64,000 nt of DNA from an uncultured cyanobacterium. GTDB lineage: Bacteria; Cyanobacteriota; Cyanobacteriia; Cyanobacteriales; Geitlerinemataceae. The translations under genes were made by a program, and so were the position numbers. The DNA lies in assembly GCA_937899645.1 (NCBI GenBank), contig CALCCD010000015.1, forward strand, positions 1 to 64,000, in the 5' to 3' direction. Positions 35,699 through 43,214 of this stretch are shown here, piece by piece. The notes beneath the pieces were generated by a model. It was not told where the DNA came from, did not search any database, and saw only the letters and a program-made list of their open reading frames with translations. Positions within the stretch are counted from its first letter, which is position 1, and each line of letters opens with the position of its first letter.

Positions 35699-36127
35699 TC
35701 AAGCCTCGCGTTGGTAGCTGTTGAGGGGAAGCGGTCGGCTGCAAGCTTCGCAGATGCAAAAGGGTGGTTCTGTCGCGTAGTCCGGAGGGTAGGGATTGAA
35801 GCGGATGACGTGGATTCTGTGCTTCCAGAGGTGGGGGCGATGCAGGACGAGCCGGGACGGGAGGTCACAGTAGGGAGCGATTAGCTCCTGGAGCCAGTCG
35901 TGGTCGAGCCGTCGCAGGAGATGCTCGGTCGATTCGTAGGGACGCCGACAGGGACGACCGCAGACCTCGCAGCTATCGCCTGCCATGAGCTTCATCCATT
36001 CGACCCAGGTGGCGTCAGGCGATAGGCGTTGGGCCATTTGCCGCTTCCGTTCTTCCCAGGTTTCGATCGAGGGCCACTGCCGCCGACGGGTCGAGACGAG
36101 CGCCTGTATACGCGCCTGGAAGCTCAC
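35699..36127 (-). CDS. Unrecognised 142-aa protein with two CxxC zinc-binding pairs
   Basis: Two Cys pairs, CEVCGRPC near residue 53 and CICEAC near 127, could form one or two zinc sites. Basic and aromatic residues lie between (HLLRRLDHDWLQELI, LVLHRPHLWKHRIHVIRFNPYPP). Its start overlaps the end of the primase gene by 4 bp, so it is coupled to replication. It could be an HNH-like or zinc-ribbon accessory protein, but I do not see a full HNH motif. Confidence 0.7.
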   Translation of the reverse strand: MSFQARIQALVSTRRRQWPSIETWEERKRQMAQRLSPDATWVEWMKLMAGDSCEVCGRPCRRPYESTEHLLRRLDHDWLQELIAPYCDLPSRLVLHRPHLWKHRIHVIRFNPYPPDYATEPPFCICEACSRPLPLNSYQREA

Positions 36128-39100
36128 GAGCTACCCTCCTGGACGCAGGCGACGAGCGAGAGCGCCTGCCGGGCCTCCCAGGCGGCAGTCTGGTCGCGCT
36201 CGGAGAACAGCGCCAGCGCCTGACGCAACAGCTCCTCGGGTATTCGGGAAACCATGTCTTGCAGCAGTCCCGGTATCTGCTTCCAGAGGGGCAGCAGTCG
36301 GCACAGCGGCTCGGGCGAGGCCAGGGCGACACGGATGGTTTCCGATCGTTCGAGCCAGGGCGTGATCGTGCCGTCGTCGCGTAGGCACGCTACCCGATCG
36401 AACTCGCGATCGCGCTGAATAACCACGACGGTCTCGCCAGAGCTTTCAACGGCGTCACCAACCCCCAAAGGAGAGCCGTAGAGAGTCTCTAGGGGAGGGT
36501 CAAAACTCGAAAAACTGTCATCATTGTCATCAAACGCCTGAAACCCTTGCCCTGAGGGCGTTTCGTTGATGACACCTACCTTGTCATCATTGTCATCATT
36601 GTCATCAAACTGAGTGAGATTTGATGACAGATCTGGTAATGATGACAGGTTGATGACAGGGTTGTCATCATTAAAAACCTTGTCCCCGTAAGGGTTTGAA
36701 GAGTTTGATGACAATGATGACAGTTTTTTAGAATCACACTCTTCTATGTCATCGTTCGCTGACAGCAATTCGACCGATCGCCCACGCGATCGCGTCTTGG
36801 CGAGGCCCATATTTTCTAGTTCCTTGAACCAGCCTTTGACTGTTTCGGCTTTACTCTTGCTGCCGTAGTTGAACCGGCGTCCGAACCCGGCGTACACGTC
36901 GCGCGGGCTCAATATGCCCTTGCGATCGAGGTTCTCGAGGATTTTGGCCAGGTGGGGCGTGATGTTGTTGCCGCCGGTCTGGTTCTCTGCGTAGAGGGAC
37001 TGGATTTGCGCGATCGAGAAATCGACGACCGCGATCGCGGCTTCGACGGTCGTCAGCGGGATTTCGTCGGGCGGTAGTGCGTCGCGGCGATCGCCCGCTG
37101 CCCAGTTGAGGACATGCAGGTTCATCGCGACCTTGCCGATTCGACCGTCGGACTTGCCGTAGTACGAGGCCATCGCTGGGCGGGTCTCTGCGCAGCGGGC
37201 GCGTTCGTAGTCATTGCGGCGGGCGAGGAACCGGCGGCTGGCGTCGGGGGCGAGGTGGTAAGCCATCGGTGGCAGGTTGTCGATCGCCTGGTAGAGGGCC
37301 GCGAGCCGACTGGTGATGTCGATGCGTCCGCCGATCTCGGTGATGATGTTTTCGGCGACGGGCTGATTTACGAACATAAATCGCGACCATTGGCCGTTAC
37401 TGTCTGAGCCGTCGCCCATCAGTCCGAGCAGCACCTCGGGTTGGATCGCGCCGACGATCGCGAAGTTCACGGTGTCGATGTCGTCCTGGATGCCGCCCGA
37501 TCGCAGCACCTTGCCGCCCTGGCCGTCGTAGAGGCTGAGGAGCTGCTCTTTGTCCGCGCCGCCCTTGCGATAGGCGTCGAGGTTGCCAAACAGTGCAGCC
37601 AATTCGTCGCAGAGGTACAGCAGCCCATTGCTGGGCTGGCGCGCCGCTTGCCGCAGGATTGCCTCGCCGGTGGTGGTGCTGAAGTAGTAGAGCCGCTGTT
37701 GGGGCTCTTTGGGCTCCACGACACCATCAGCGCGGGCGTTGCGGCACTGAATCTCCCATTCCTCGTGGGCCATCTCGTGCAGCGCTCGGACGGTGTTGTG
37801 AAGTCGCTGCAACGGCTTGGAGGCGATCGCTTTGACGATCGGGGTCTTGCGCTGGGAGGGTGGCGCGACGATGCCGCAGTAGAGCCCCGGCGTGACGGCG
37901 TAGTCGGTGTCGGGGATGAGTTCGAGGAACGTGCCGTTTTTGTGGAGCGATGACACCGTGGGCAGCAGTGTCATTAGGTAGTTTTCTGGCCGCAGATTCA
38001 GTTTGTTGGCGATCGCGGCGATCGGTTTAGCCAGGTCGGGCGGCAGCACTGCCGACAAGTCGAGCCGGGCGATCCGAGCCATCCGCTGTTGCTCCAGCTC
38101 GCGGATGGTGTGGGCGCGGTCTTCGATTTTGTCGTGTTCGGCGATGCGCTCGGCGACGATCGCGTTGATGTTTCGCGCGGGCTGTTTGTGTTTGACGGCC
38201 AGGGCGGCGATCGCGGCTTCGCGTTCCGCGCCGAACAGGCCGCGATCGAGCAGGCGGTCGATGTCGGCGATAAGGTTTTGTCCGAGGTCGTCGTCCGCTT
38301 CGTCCTCGATGACGCCTGCCGACTGTGACCCCTCGCCCCGCATCGATGCAGCAGCGGCGGCGGCGATCGCGCGGGTTTGCTGCTGGATGGCCTGGGCGAT
38401 CGCCTCTCCGGTGAGCGCGCCGCCGGTGGCGTCCACCCAGTCGGTGAGGTCGCCTTTTTCGGGGGCGTCGGGCCAGAGGGCGGTGATGGGCAGGGCGATC
38501 GCGGGCAGGCCGACGGCGGCGGCGGCGGCGGCGGCGGTGTCGGCGCTGCCCCAGCCTGGGGTGTCGTTGTCGGCGATCGCGACGATGCCCGTGACCCCGG
38601 CGTCCTTCAAGCCTTGGTACAGCTCGGGCAGGGTTTTGCTGCTGGCTTTGCCGCGCGGGCAGGTGGCGGCGAGGCCGAGGCGGAGGGCGGTGTCTACGTC
38701 TTTTTCGCCCTCGACGGCGAGCGCCCAGGAGCCGCTGTAGACGCGACCGTAGAGCGGCCAGGGGGATTTGCCCGCGCCGAACGTCCAGCGATCGTATTCG
38801 CGGTTGTAGGGGCGGAAGTCTTTACCACCGTCGTCGTAGTGGAAGCGGGCGACGCGCTGGATGTTGCTGTACTGGTAGATGGTGTAGCCGCTGGGTTTGG
38901 CTCCTTTTGGCTTCCGCAGCCAGTCGGGTTTATCGTCCGAGTAGCTGGACGGCGGGTCGATCGGGTGGATAAGGAACTGCACGCCGTCGGGTGGTGGTGG
39001 CGTGTCGATCGCCAGTTGGCGCGCGCCGCGCTCGACGAAGGTTCCGGCCAGCTTTTTTACGGCAACTTTCACGTCGCCGCCGTCGCAGCCGGGGGAGTCT

Positions 39101-39294
39101 TTACTGCCGTAGCACTCGAAGCCTTTGCCGTCGGGAGATACCCAGAGGTTATGGCCACCGCAGACGGGGCAAATGTATTTATCGCGCTCTTTTTTTGGGG
39201 ATGGCTCGAGCACGTCCAGGTGGTCGCGAATGTTGAAGTCGTCGCGGGCTGGAATGCTTGCCATCGCTCGATCCTGGTTGCTAAAATTGTCCAT
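36124..39294 (-). CDS. Primase-helicase (zinc finger, TOPRIM, DUF3987)
   Basis: The 1056-aa replication protein has three recognisable parts. A zinc ribbon (CPVCGG near 42, then CYGSKDSPGC) opens it. A TOPRIM primase domain follows at about 190-300 (VEGEKDVDTAL, AIADNDTPGWGSADTA, GDLTDWVDATGG). At about 410-800 is a DUF3987 helicase-like ATPase domain, with the P-loop-like IVAPPSQRKTPIVKA and the Walker B-like LLYLCDELAALF. Residues 858-926 are a low-complexity Asp/Asn/Ser segment encoded by the iteron-like repeats at 36516-36722. It probably starts replication of the excised element. Confidence 0.85.
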   Translation of the reverse strand: MDNFSNQDRAMASIPARDDFNIRDHLDVLEPSPKKERDKYICPVCGGHNLWVSPDGKGFECYGSKDSPGCDGGDVKVAVKKLAGTFVERGARQLAIDTPPPPDGVQFLIHPIDPPSSYSDDKPDWLRKPKGAKPSGYTIYQYSNIQRVARFHYDDGGKDFRPYNREYDRWTFGAGKSPWPLYGRVYSGSWALAVEGEKDVDTALRLGLAATCPRGKASSKTLPELYQGLKDAGVTGIVAIADNDTPGWGSADTAAAAAAAVGLPAIALPITALWPDAPEKGDLTDWVDATGGALTGEAIAQAIQQQTRAIAAAAAASMRGEGSQSAGVIEDEADDDLGQNLIADIDRLLDRGLFGAEREAAIAALAVKHKQPARNINAIVAERIAEHDKIEDRAHTIRELEQQRMARIARLDLSAVLPPDLAKPIAAIANKLNLRPENYLMTLLPTVSSLHKNGTFLELIPDTDYAVTPGLYCGIVAPPSQRKTPIVKAIASKPLQRLHNTVRALHEMAHEEWEIQCRNARADGVVEPKEPQQRLYYFSTTTGEAILRQAARQPSNGLLYLCDELAALFGNLDAYRKGGADKEQLLSLYDGQGGKVLRSGGIQDDIDTVNFAIVGAIQPEVLLGLMGDGSDSNGQWSRFMFVNQPVAENIITEIGGRIDITSRLAALYQAIDNLPPMAYHLAPDASRRFLARRNDYERARCAETRPAMASYYGKSDGRIGKVAMNLHVLNWAAGDRRDALPPDEIPLTTVEAAIAVVDFSIAQIQSLYAENQTGGNNITPHLAKILENLDRKGILSPRDVYAGFGRRFNYGSKSKAETVKGWFKELENMGLAKTRSRGRSVELLSANDDIEECDSKKLSSLSSNSSNPYGDKVFNDDNPVINLSSLPDLSSNLTQFDDNDDNDDKVGVINETPSGQGFQAFDDNDDSFSSFDPPLETLYGSPLGVGDAVESSGETVVVIQRDREFDRVACLRDDGTITPWLERSETIRVALASPEPLCRLLPLWKQIPGLLQDMVSRIPEELLRQALALFSERDQTAAWEARQALSLVACVQEGSS
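36516..36722. repeat. Cluster of 12 TGATGACA octamers (iteron-like)
   Basis: TGATGACA or its complement TGTCATCA occurs at 36516, 36525, 36567, 36582, 36591, 36600, 36622, 36640, 36651, 36663, 36706 and 36715. Both orientations occur and several are spaced 9 bp. They lie inside the primase coding region, in a part coding for disordered Asp-rich sequence. This resembles an origin embedded in an initiator gene, as in lambda O. Confidence 0.7.
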
Positions 39295-39329
39295 GTGATC
39301 CTCGGTTGCGTGAGGTCACAGCCCTGGAG

Positions 39330-39431
39330 TTTCGGAGCGACCGAAAAATCCGACCGAGAAACCGGCGCGATCGCGTCCGCGCCGGTATACAGCCAAGCCC
39401 CCCGCCAGATAGCACGACTGGCGGGGGGCTT
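39330..39431. promoter_or_regulatory. Three stacked hairpins in the primase leader
   Basis: Perfect inverted repeats occur at 39330-39346 (TTTCGG/CCGAAA), 39361-39386 (ACCGGCGCG/CGCGCCGGT) and 39395-39431 (AAGCCCCCCGCCAG/CTGGCGGGGGGCTT). The last is followed on the plus strand by a T-run and lies 6 bp past the repressor stop on the minus strand. They could act as a terminator or attenuator, or as part of a replication origin. Confidence 0.6.
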
Positions 39432-39437
39432 GTGTTT

Positions 39438-39773
39438 TTAAGGCTTACTCGTCTTGTAAGACTCAACAGCTTCCATTGCCCGAACAACTCCGTCCACGAG
39501 GGTTTGGAGTTCTGGGTCAACTGGTGGAGCAACGTCGTCGGGGACGGCCTCCACGTCGAGGCCGATCGATCGGCAGAAGGTTTTTAGGCTTACTCCCAGC
39601 TTCGCGGCAACTGCTATTGCCAGGTCGATGCGGGGCATTCGCGCGCCTCTCTGCCAGTCCCGGAGGGTCGTTTCGCTTACTCCGACAGACTCGCGTAGGG
39701 ACACTTTTGTTATGCCTTTCTCCTTCAGAAGCTGTTTCAAGGTCGGTGCATTCGGTGGCTGTGATCTTTGCAT
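39438..39773 (-). CDS. XRE-type HTH repressor of the element
   Basis: The 111-aa protein has a classic HTH_3 fold at residues 10-65 (LKQLLKEKGITKVSLRESVGVSETTLRDWQRGARMPRIDLAIAVAAKLGVSLKTF). A short C-terminal helix region (PVDPELQTLVDGVVRAMEAVESY) may mediate dimerisation. I chose ATG 39773; the upstream in-frame codons overlap the operator-like palindrome. It is divergent from the rightward early genes, the position of a lysogeny-type repressor. Its targets are probably the 39802-39825 repeats. Confidence 0.85.
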   Translation of the reverse strand: MQRSQPPNAPTLKQLLKEKGITKVSLRESVGVSETTLRDWQRGARMPRIDLAIAVAAKLGVSLKTFCRSIGLDVEAVPDDVAPPVDPELQTLVDGVVRAMEAVESYKTSKP

Positions 39774-40083
39774 GACAACTATAACCATCGAGAAATCTGC
39801 GGTCAAGGGGTTGACGTGCCTTGACTAGCGATTTATCGTTGGTTTTGTAGACGACAGAACGCCAGTGATCCACCTGGCTGGTGATTGAGATCACGGGTTA
39901 ACAAATCGTCTCACGGTCGCTCCAAGTTCAGGGCGCAAGTCACCGCTAGGTAACGCACTTAGGAGGAAAAGCTCTTGCTCTAATCCACGAATCCGAATTC
40001 ATACCGACGGGGGCGAGACGCGCAGAGTGGGCGATCGTCCCCCGAACAAATCCCGCAAGTACACCCAAAATCACGGACACCAG
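39774..40083. other. Divergent control region between repressor and early genes
   Basis: The region has no gene. It includes a palindrome GTCAAGG (39802-39808) and CCTTGAC (39819-39825). The inner TTGACG could be a -35 box for a promoter directed either way. A second AT-rich stretch follows near 39830-39850 (ATTTATCG...TTTTGTAG). The remainder up to 40083 shows no structure I can identify. Confidence 0.55.
39802..39825. promoter_or_regulatory. Candidate repressor operator
   Basis: GTCAAGG and CCTTGAC are exact 7-bp inverted repeats, 10 bp apart, around GGTTGACGTG. They lie 29 bp upstream of the repressor start, as expected for autoregulation. Confidence 0.55.
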
Positions 40084-40458
40084 ATGGAGAACATTCAGGA
40101 GATAGAAGCGCTCGTCACCGCCCGGTTCGCGCAGGAAGACGAGCCGATGGATCGAAAGTTCGAGTTTCTCTCGACGTGCCTAGAGCAGGCGGCTGAGTGC
40201 CTCGATCGTCGCGACGTTGAGCGGGCTCAGGCGGAAACTGCCGGACTCGATCCCAGCGAGTGGCCCCCGTCCGCGAACGAATACTTTGAGTCGCTCTTGG
40301 AGCTGGCCGAAGAGCTGGGCTATCCCCTGTTCGCCTCTCTCCGCCACGGTGATGTTCGCTGCATCGCTTTCAAGAACAAGGTCGTCAGCTTTTCCTGGTT
40401 CAAGCCCTCTGATGTCGATGGGAGCTTCGACCTGCTCTGCATTGGACGGGTCGCCTGA
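40084..40458 (+). CDS. Unrecognised 124-aa early element protein
   Basis: This is the first gene of the rightward early operon. I start it at ATG 40084 (MENIQEIEALVTARFAQ). An upstream GTG at 40027 would add a basic, unlikely leader. The protein is acidic and largely helical (EYFESLLELAEELGYPLFASL) with a beta end (CIAFKNKVVSFSWFKPSDVDGSF). Its TGA overlaps the next ATG. No function can be assigned. Confidence 0.65.
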   Translation: MENIQEIEALVTARFAQEDEPMDRKFEFLSTCLEQAAECLDRRDVERAQAETAGLDPSEWPPSANEYFESLLELAEELGYPLFASLRHGDVRCIAFKNKVVSFSWFKPSDVDGSFDLLCIGRVA

Positions 40459-40652
40459 TGTCTGCCCGCGCCTGGTTTAAACCCGCCGAAGCCGCCGACA
40501 TGCTGGAGGTTCACCCCTCCACCCTCAAACGCTGGCGACGCACCAATCTCCTCAAATACCGCAAGCACTGGCTACGAAAGCAGCCCAAAGGCTCCAAAGT
40601 TGCGCGCTACGTGTACCACGTCGGAAACATCAACGACTATCTGCTCTCATGA
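40458..40652 (+). CDS. Excisionase-like MerR-type HTH protein, 64 aa
   Basis: The protein is one winged-helix unit: WFKPAEAADMLEVHPSTLKRWRRTNLLKYRKHWLRK, then RYVYHVGNINDYL. This matches the AlpA/Xis type of small DNA-binding excisionases, where HPSTLKRW is the recognition helix. Position in the early operon, opposite the repressor, fits directionality control of the integrase. It is coupled to both neighbours by start-stop overlaps. Confidence 0.75.
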   Translation: MSARAWFKPAEAADMLEVHPSTLKRWRRTNLLKYRKHWLRKQPKGSKVARYVYHVGNINDYLLS

Positions 40653-40957
40653 CCCAGACCGCCTCCGCTGTCCTCGCCCTTGACTTCGCCTCCGAGATCG
40701 AGCGCGTCTGTGACGGCTACCGCCAGACCCTCGATCGTCTCGGTGTCGCCCACAGCGAGCTACAAGCCCTCTCGGCGAAGGCCGGTCGTCACCAAGCCGA
40801 CCTCGACCTCGCCCTGACCCACTTCGAGCACCTGCTGAACGACGCGCCACAGCTAAGGGCCGACGTTCGCGTCCAGGAGGCGTTCCAAGGCGTCCGGGCT
40901 GTCACCGAGACCCGACTCAACCCACGAACCGAGCGCGCGATCGCCGCTGGAAGCTGA
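40649..40957 (+). CDS. Unrecognised 102-aa helical protein
   Basis: Its start overlaps the previous stop by four bases and its stop overlaps the next start, so it is part of a tightly coupled four-gene run. The sequence is mostly helical (EIERVCDGYRQTLDRLGVAHSELQALSAKAGRHQADLDLALTHFEHLL). Such small helical proteins in early operons are often anti-host or replication accessory factors, but nothing here proves a role. Confidence 0.6.
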   Translation: MTQTASAVLALDFASEIERVCDGYRQTLDRLGVAHSELQALSAKAGRHQADLDLALTHFEHLLNDAPQLRADVRVQEAFQGVRAVTETRLNPRTERAIAAGS

Positions 40958-41157
40958 TGACCCCGAACCGTATTCGCTTGACGCTGACGATCGATGAAGT
41001 GAACCGTATTCGACGCTATATCGACCGGCACGCCCCCGCAGCGATCGAGCATTACGCCGAACACGGCGGCGACGAAAACTGTGATTTCTGCATCCTCGTG
41101 ATGGTCGAGTCAGCCTTCAAGCGAAACGGCGTCGATCTAAGCAGCCTCTCCGACTGA
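40957..41157 (+). CDS. Unrecognised 66-aa protein
   Basis: It overlaps the previous gene (TGATG). The sequence contains TLTIDEVNRIRRYIDRHAPAAIEHYAEHGGDENCDFCILVMV. An H-x-E-H pattern and a CDFC pair could bind a metal, but the order does not match a known zinc motif. It is probably co-translated with the early operon. Confidence 0.6.
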   Translation: MTPNRIRLTLTIDEVNRIRRYIDRHAPAAIEHYAEHGGDENCDFCILVMVESAFKRNGVDLSSLSD

Positions 41158-41210
41158 CGCACCCCCCGCGCACCTCTCGCGCACTGTCCCGCACAAGTTC
41201 CCCGCATCCC

Positions 41211-41915
41211 ATGCAAACGACCCAACCGCAACGCCCCGAGCATTCCCTTTCGCTCGTCCCGCACTCCAATCGCACCCTGTCCGCACCCGACGCGCACGCC
41301 CCGCACGTGCGCCCTCTGACGAACTCTCAGTTCTGCGAGGCTCTCGTCGAAGAGTTCGGTCTATCCCAGTGTTCGCCCTCGCTGCTGCGTAAGTTCCTGT
41401 CGGCGATGCGACCCTCGATCGTCGAAGCCGGTCGCGAGGGCGACCTGCGCGACAACGATCGCAAGCTGACCGAGTTCGGTCAGGACGCCGTTCGCCTCTA
41501 CCTCCGGCTCGATCGCGACGCCGAAGCGTTCCGTCGCGAGTTCTGGGAGCAGGTCGGCTACAGCCCGATCGCCCCGGCAGCGCCCAAAGCCTTGAGTTTC
41601 GGGGCCGAGGTCGATTCGCTGTTCGGCATTGAAGATTTCGACCTCGAAGTCCCCGTCCTTGACGTGGAAATTGAAGACGTTGGCCCCCTCGCCGTCGAGC
41701 AGTTCCAAGGGGCCATCGACGAATATCAAGACCTCGCCGGGCAGTACGACGCCGCCGCAAATCGTTACCGCGACGCCAATCAGCAGATCGACTCCGCCGA
41801 GCTGAAAGCGCTTCAGAAGCGCGGCGTCGAGCGCGCCCTGCGCGACCTGGCGATCGAGGAAGCTGCATACCAGAAAACTAAAGCAGCGGCACGAGCCAAG
41901 CGCGGCCTCGGCTGA
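41211..41915 (+). CDS. Unrecognised 234-aa element protein with C-terminal coiled coil
   Basis: Residues 35-120 look like a helical DNA-binding domain (LTNSQFCEALVEEFGLSQCSPSLLRKFLSAMRPSIVEAG). A short acidic beta region follows. Residues 165-234 form a long charged coil (DEYQDLAGQYDAAANRYRDANQQIDSAELKALQKRGVERAL). It precedes the membrane and FtsK genes, so a role in DNA transfer or partition is possible. No family is recognised. Confidence 0.65.
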   Translation: MQTTQPQRPEHSLSLVPHSNRTLSAPDAHAPHVRPLTNSQFCEALVEEFGLSQCSPSLLRKFLSAMRPSIVEAGREGDLRDNDRKLTEFGQDAVRLYLRLDRDAEAFRREFWEQVGYSPIAPAAPKALSFGAEVDSLFGIEDFDLEVPVLDVEIEDVGPLAVEQFQGAIDEYQDLAGQYDAAANRYRDANQQIDSAELKALQKRGVERALRDLAIEEAAYQKTKAAARAKRGLG

Positions 41916-42064
41916 CTGGCGAGCGGGGTGGTGGTGGTGGTGGCGATCTCGCTGTCTGCTGCCGCCGTTTCGACCTTCAGTCCGCCCGCGCGATCGCCTC
42001 AACAGGAAAAGGGGGCCACCGTCTCTGATGGCCCCCTTGCACAAGTTCAATAACCATCTTACTC

Positions 42065-42619
42065 ATGTCCTCACTCGCCAGACGATCGGGCTCGCTTCGG
42101 CAGATGCCCGCGATCGACCTGCCCGACGGCGACAGCATCACCGCCGCAGAATTTATCGATGCTGTCGCTAACAGCGCCCCGCTCGCGCTCCAAGACCCCC
42201 ACTGGAAGAACGTCGTCAAAATGGCGTTTTTCGACAACCGCCTCGACTGCCTCCAGCTCGCCAAAACCCAAGCCGCGCAAATCCAGCGCGGCCAGGTGGG
42301 AAACGGGGCGATGGCCTACCCCCAGGCCCAGCCGTACCCAATGGCTTACCCCCAGCCTCAGCAGTTCCCGACGACCTACCAGCCGCCTCAGTCGTTCCCC
42401 TCGACCTACGCTCCCCCCGCATACCAGCCGGTGACGATCGCTCCACAAATACACCTCAGTCCGACGATCTCTCCGCAGATAACCAACAGCCCGACTCAGA
42501 GCACCCGCAGCGAGCACAGCAGCATCCACAGCGGCGGCGACGGCTGGGGCGACGCCTGGGGCTATTTCTGGGGCGTCGCTTCAATGCTGTTTCTGATTCT
42601 CGCCGCGCTCGCGGCTTAG
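42065..42619 (+). CDS. Pro/Gln/Tyr-rich protein with C-terminal membrane anchor
   Basis: Residues 1-85 are soluble and helical. Residues 85-125 repeat a PYPMAYPQPQQFP-like pattern, a disordered linker. Residues 160-184 form one C-terminal membrane helix (FWGVASMLFLILAALAA). The tail-anchored layout puts the N-terminal domain in the cytoplasm. It is directly upstream of the split FtsK membrane and motor genes and may be part of the same complex, by inference. Confidence 0.65.
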   Translation: MSSLARRSGSLRQMPAIDLPDGDSITAAEFIDAVANSAPLALQDPHWKNVVKMAFFDNRLDCLQLAKTQAAQIQRGQVGNGAMAYPQAQPYPMAYPQPQQFPTTYQPPQSFPSTYAPPAYQPVTIAPQIHLSPTISPQITNSPTQSTRSEHSSIHSGGDGWGDAWGYFWGVASMLFLILAALAA

Positions 42620-42633
42620 GGGGGGACGAATCA

Positions 42634-43212
42634 GTGAGCCAAAAAGAAGATTTCCTCAATATTCCCTTCGACGCCGAGGTTGTGTCCGAGTCTCCCGCTC
42701 CTCAGCGGCAGCAGCCCACGCGATCGGCTTCGGCTGGCAGCGGGCGAAAACAGCGAGTTAAGAACCTCTACAAGCAGCAGGGCCGTCAGTTCCTCGACCG
42801 GATGACGGACGAGTTTGCGGGTGGTGTTGGCCGCGCTCAAAATACCGTTTGGGAGGCCGCAGGCGAGAGTCTGGTGGGCCTTCCTGGCCTCCTGCTCCGG
42901 TGTGCCGAGATCGGCGGAATCGTGTTTTTCCTGACCTGGTTTCCGCCCAACGTGTTCGAGCGCTTCGTTCACGACCCCATCGGTCGGCACGTCGTCCAGA
43001 GTGTCGAGCCCGGAGATGGCTTCCGATACAACTACGACGGCAGTCTGCCCTTCCGCCAGCAGCACTGGAGTCTCCAGGCGCGAGTAAACGACCTCGTCGT
43101 CCCCGTCGCCTTCGCTCTGGGCATTTTCGTTATCGTCTTCGTCGAGCCCAAAACCGGCTCGTCTGCTGCCCTGAAATGGCGGCTTCTCGTCGTCCTCTTC
43201 GCCCTGGTGTAG
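42634..43212 (+). CDS. Multi-pass membrane protein, probable membrane half of the FtsK-like translocase
   Basis: The 192-aa protein starts with GTG 42634. After a basic, disordered N-terminus come about three membrane segments: AEIGGIVFFLTWFPPNVF, LVVPVAFALGIFVIVFVEP and the extreme C-terminal WRLLVVLFALV. Its stop is 2 bp before the ATG of the motor gene. In FtsK/TraB-type translocases a short membrane domain precedes the motor in one protein; here it appears to be a separate gene. Confidence 0.65.
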   Translation: MSQKEDFLNIPFDAEVVSESPAPQRQQPTRSASAGSGRKQRVKNLYKQQGRQFLDRMTDEFAGGVGRAQNTVWEAAGESLVGLPGLLLRCAEIGGIVFFLTWFPPNVFERFVHDPIGRHVVQSVEPGDGFRYNYDGSLPFRQQHWSLQARVNDLVVPVAFALGIFVIVFVEPKTGSSAALKWRLLVVLFALV

Positions 43213-43214
43213 TG

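Noticed and set aside
25226-36127. Tailed-phage head and tail genes
   Set aside because: I looked for terminase, portal, HK97 capsid, tape-measure and baseplate patterns in each protein and saw none. Highly diverged versions cannot be excluded by eye.
36516-36722. CRISPR array
   Set aside because: The TGATGACA units are only 8 bp, occur in both orientations, and lie within a coding gene without regular spacers.
38377-39441. Long plus-strand open frame (354 codons) across the primase gene
   Set aside because: It is antisense to clear zinc-finger/TOPRIM coding sequence. The predicted protein is low-complexity Gly/Ala/Val and results from high GC.
42849-43214. 122-codon extension of the FtsK motor into the membrane gene
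   Set aside because: It overlaps the membrane protein in another frame and is Arg/Pro-rich noise; ATG 43215 follows the stop of the upstream gene.
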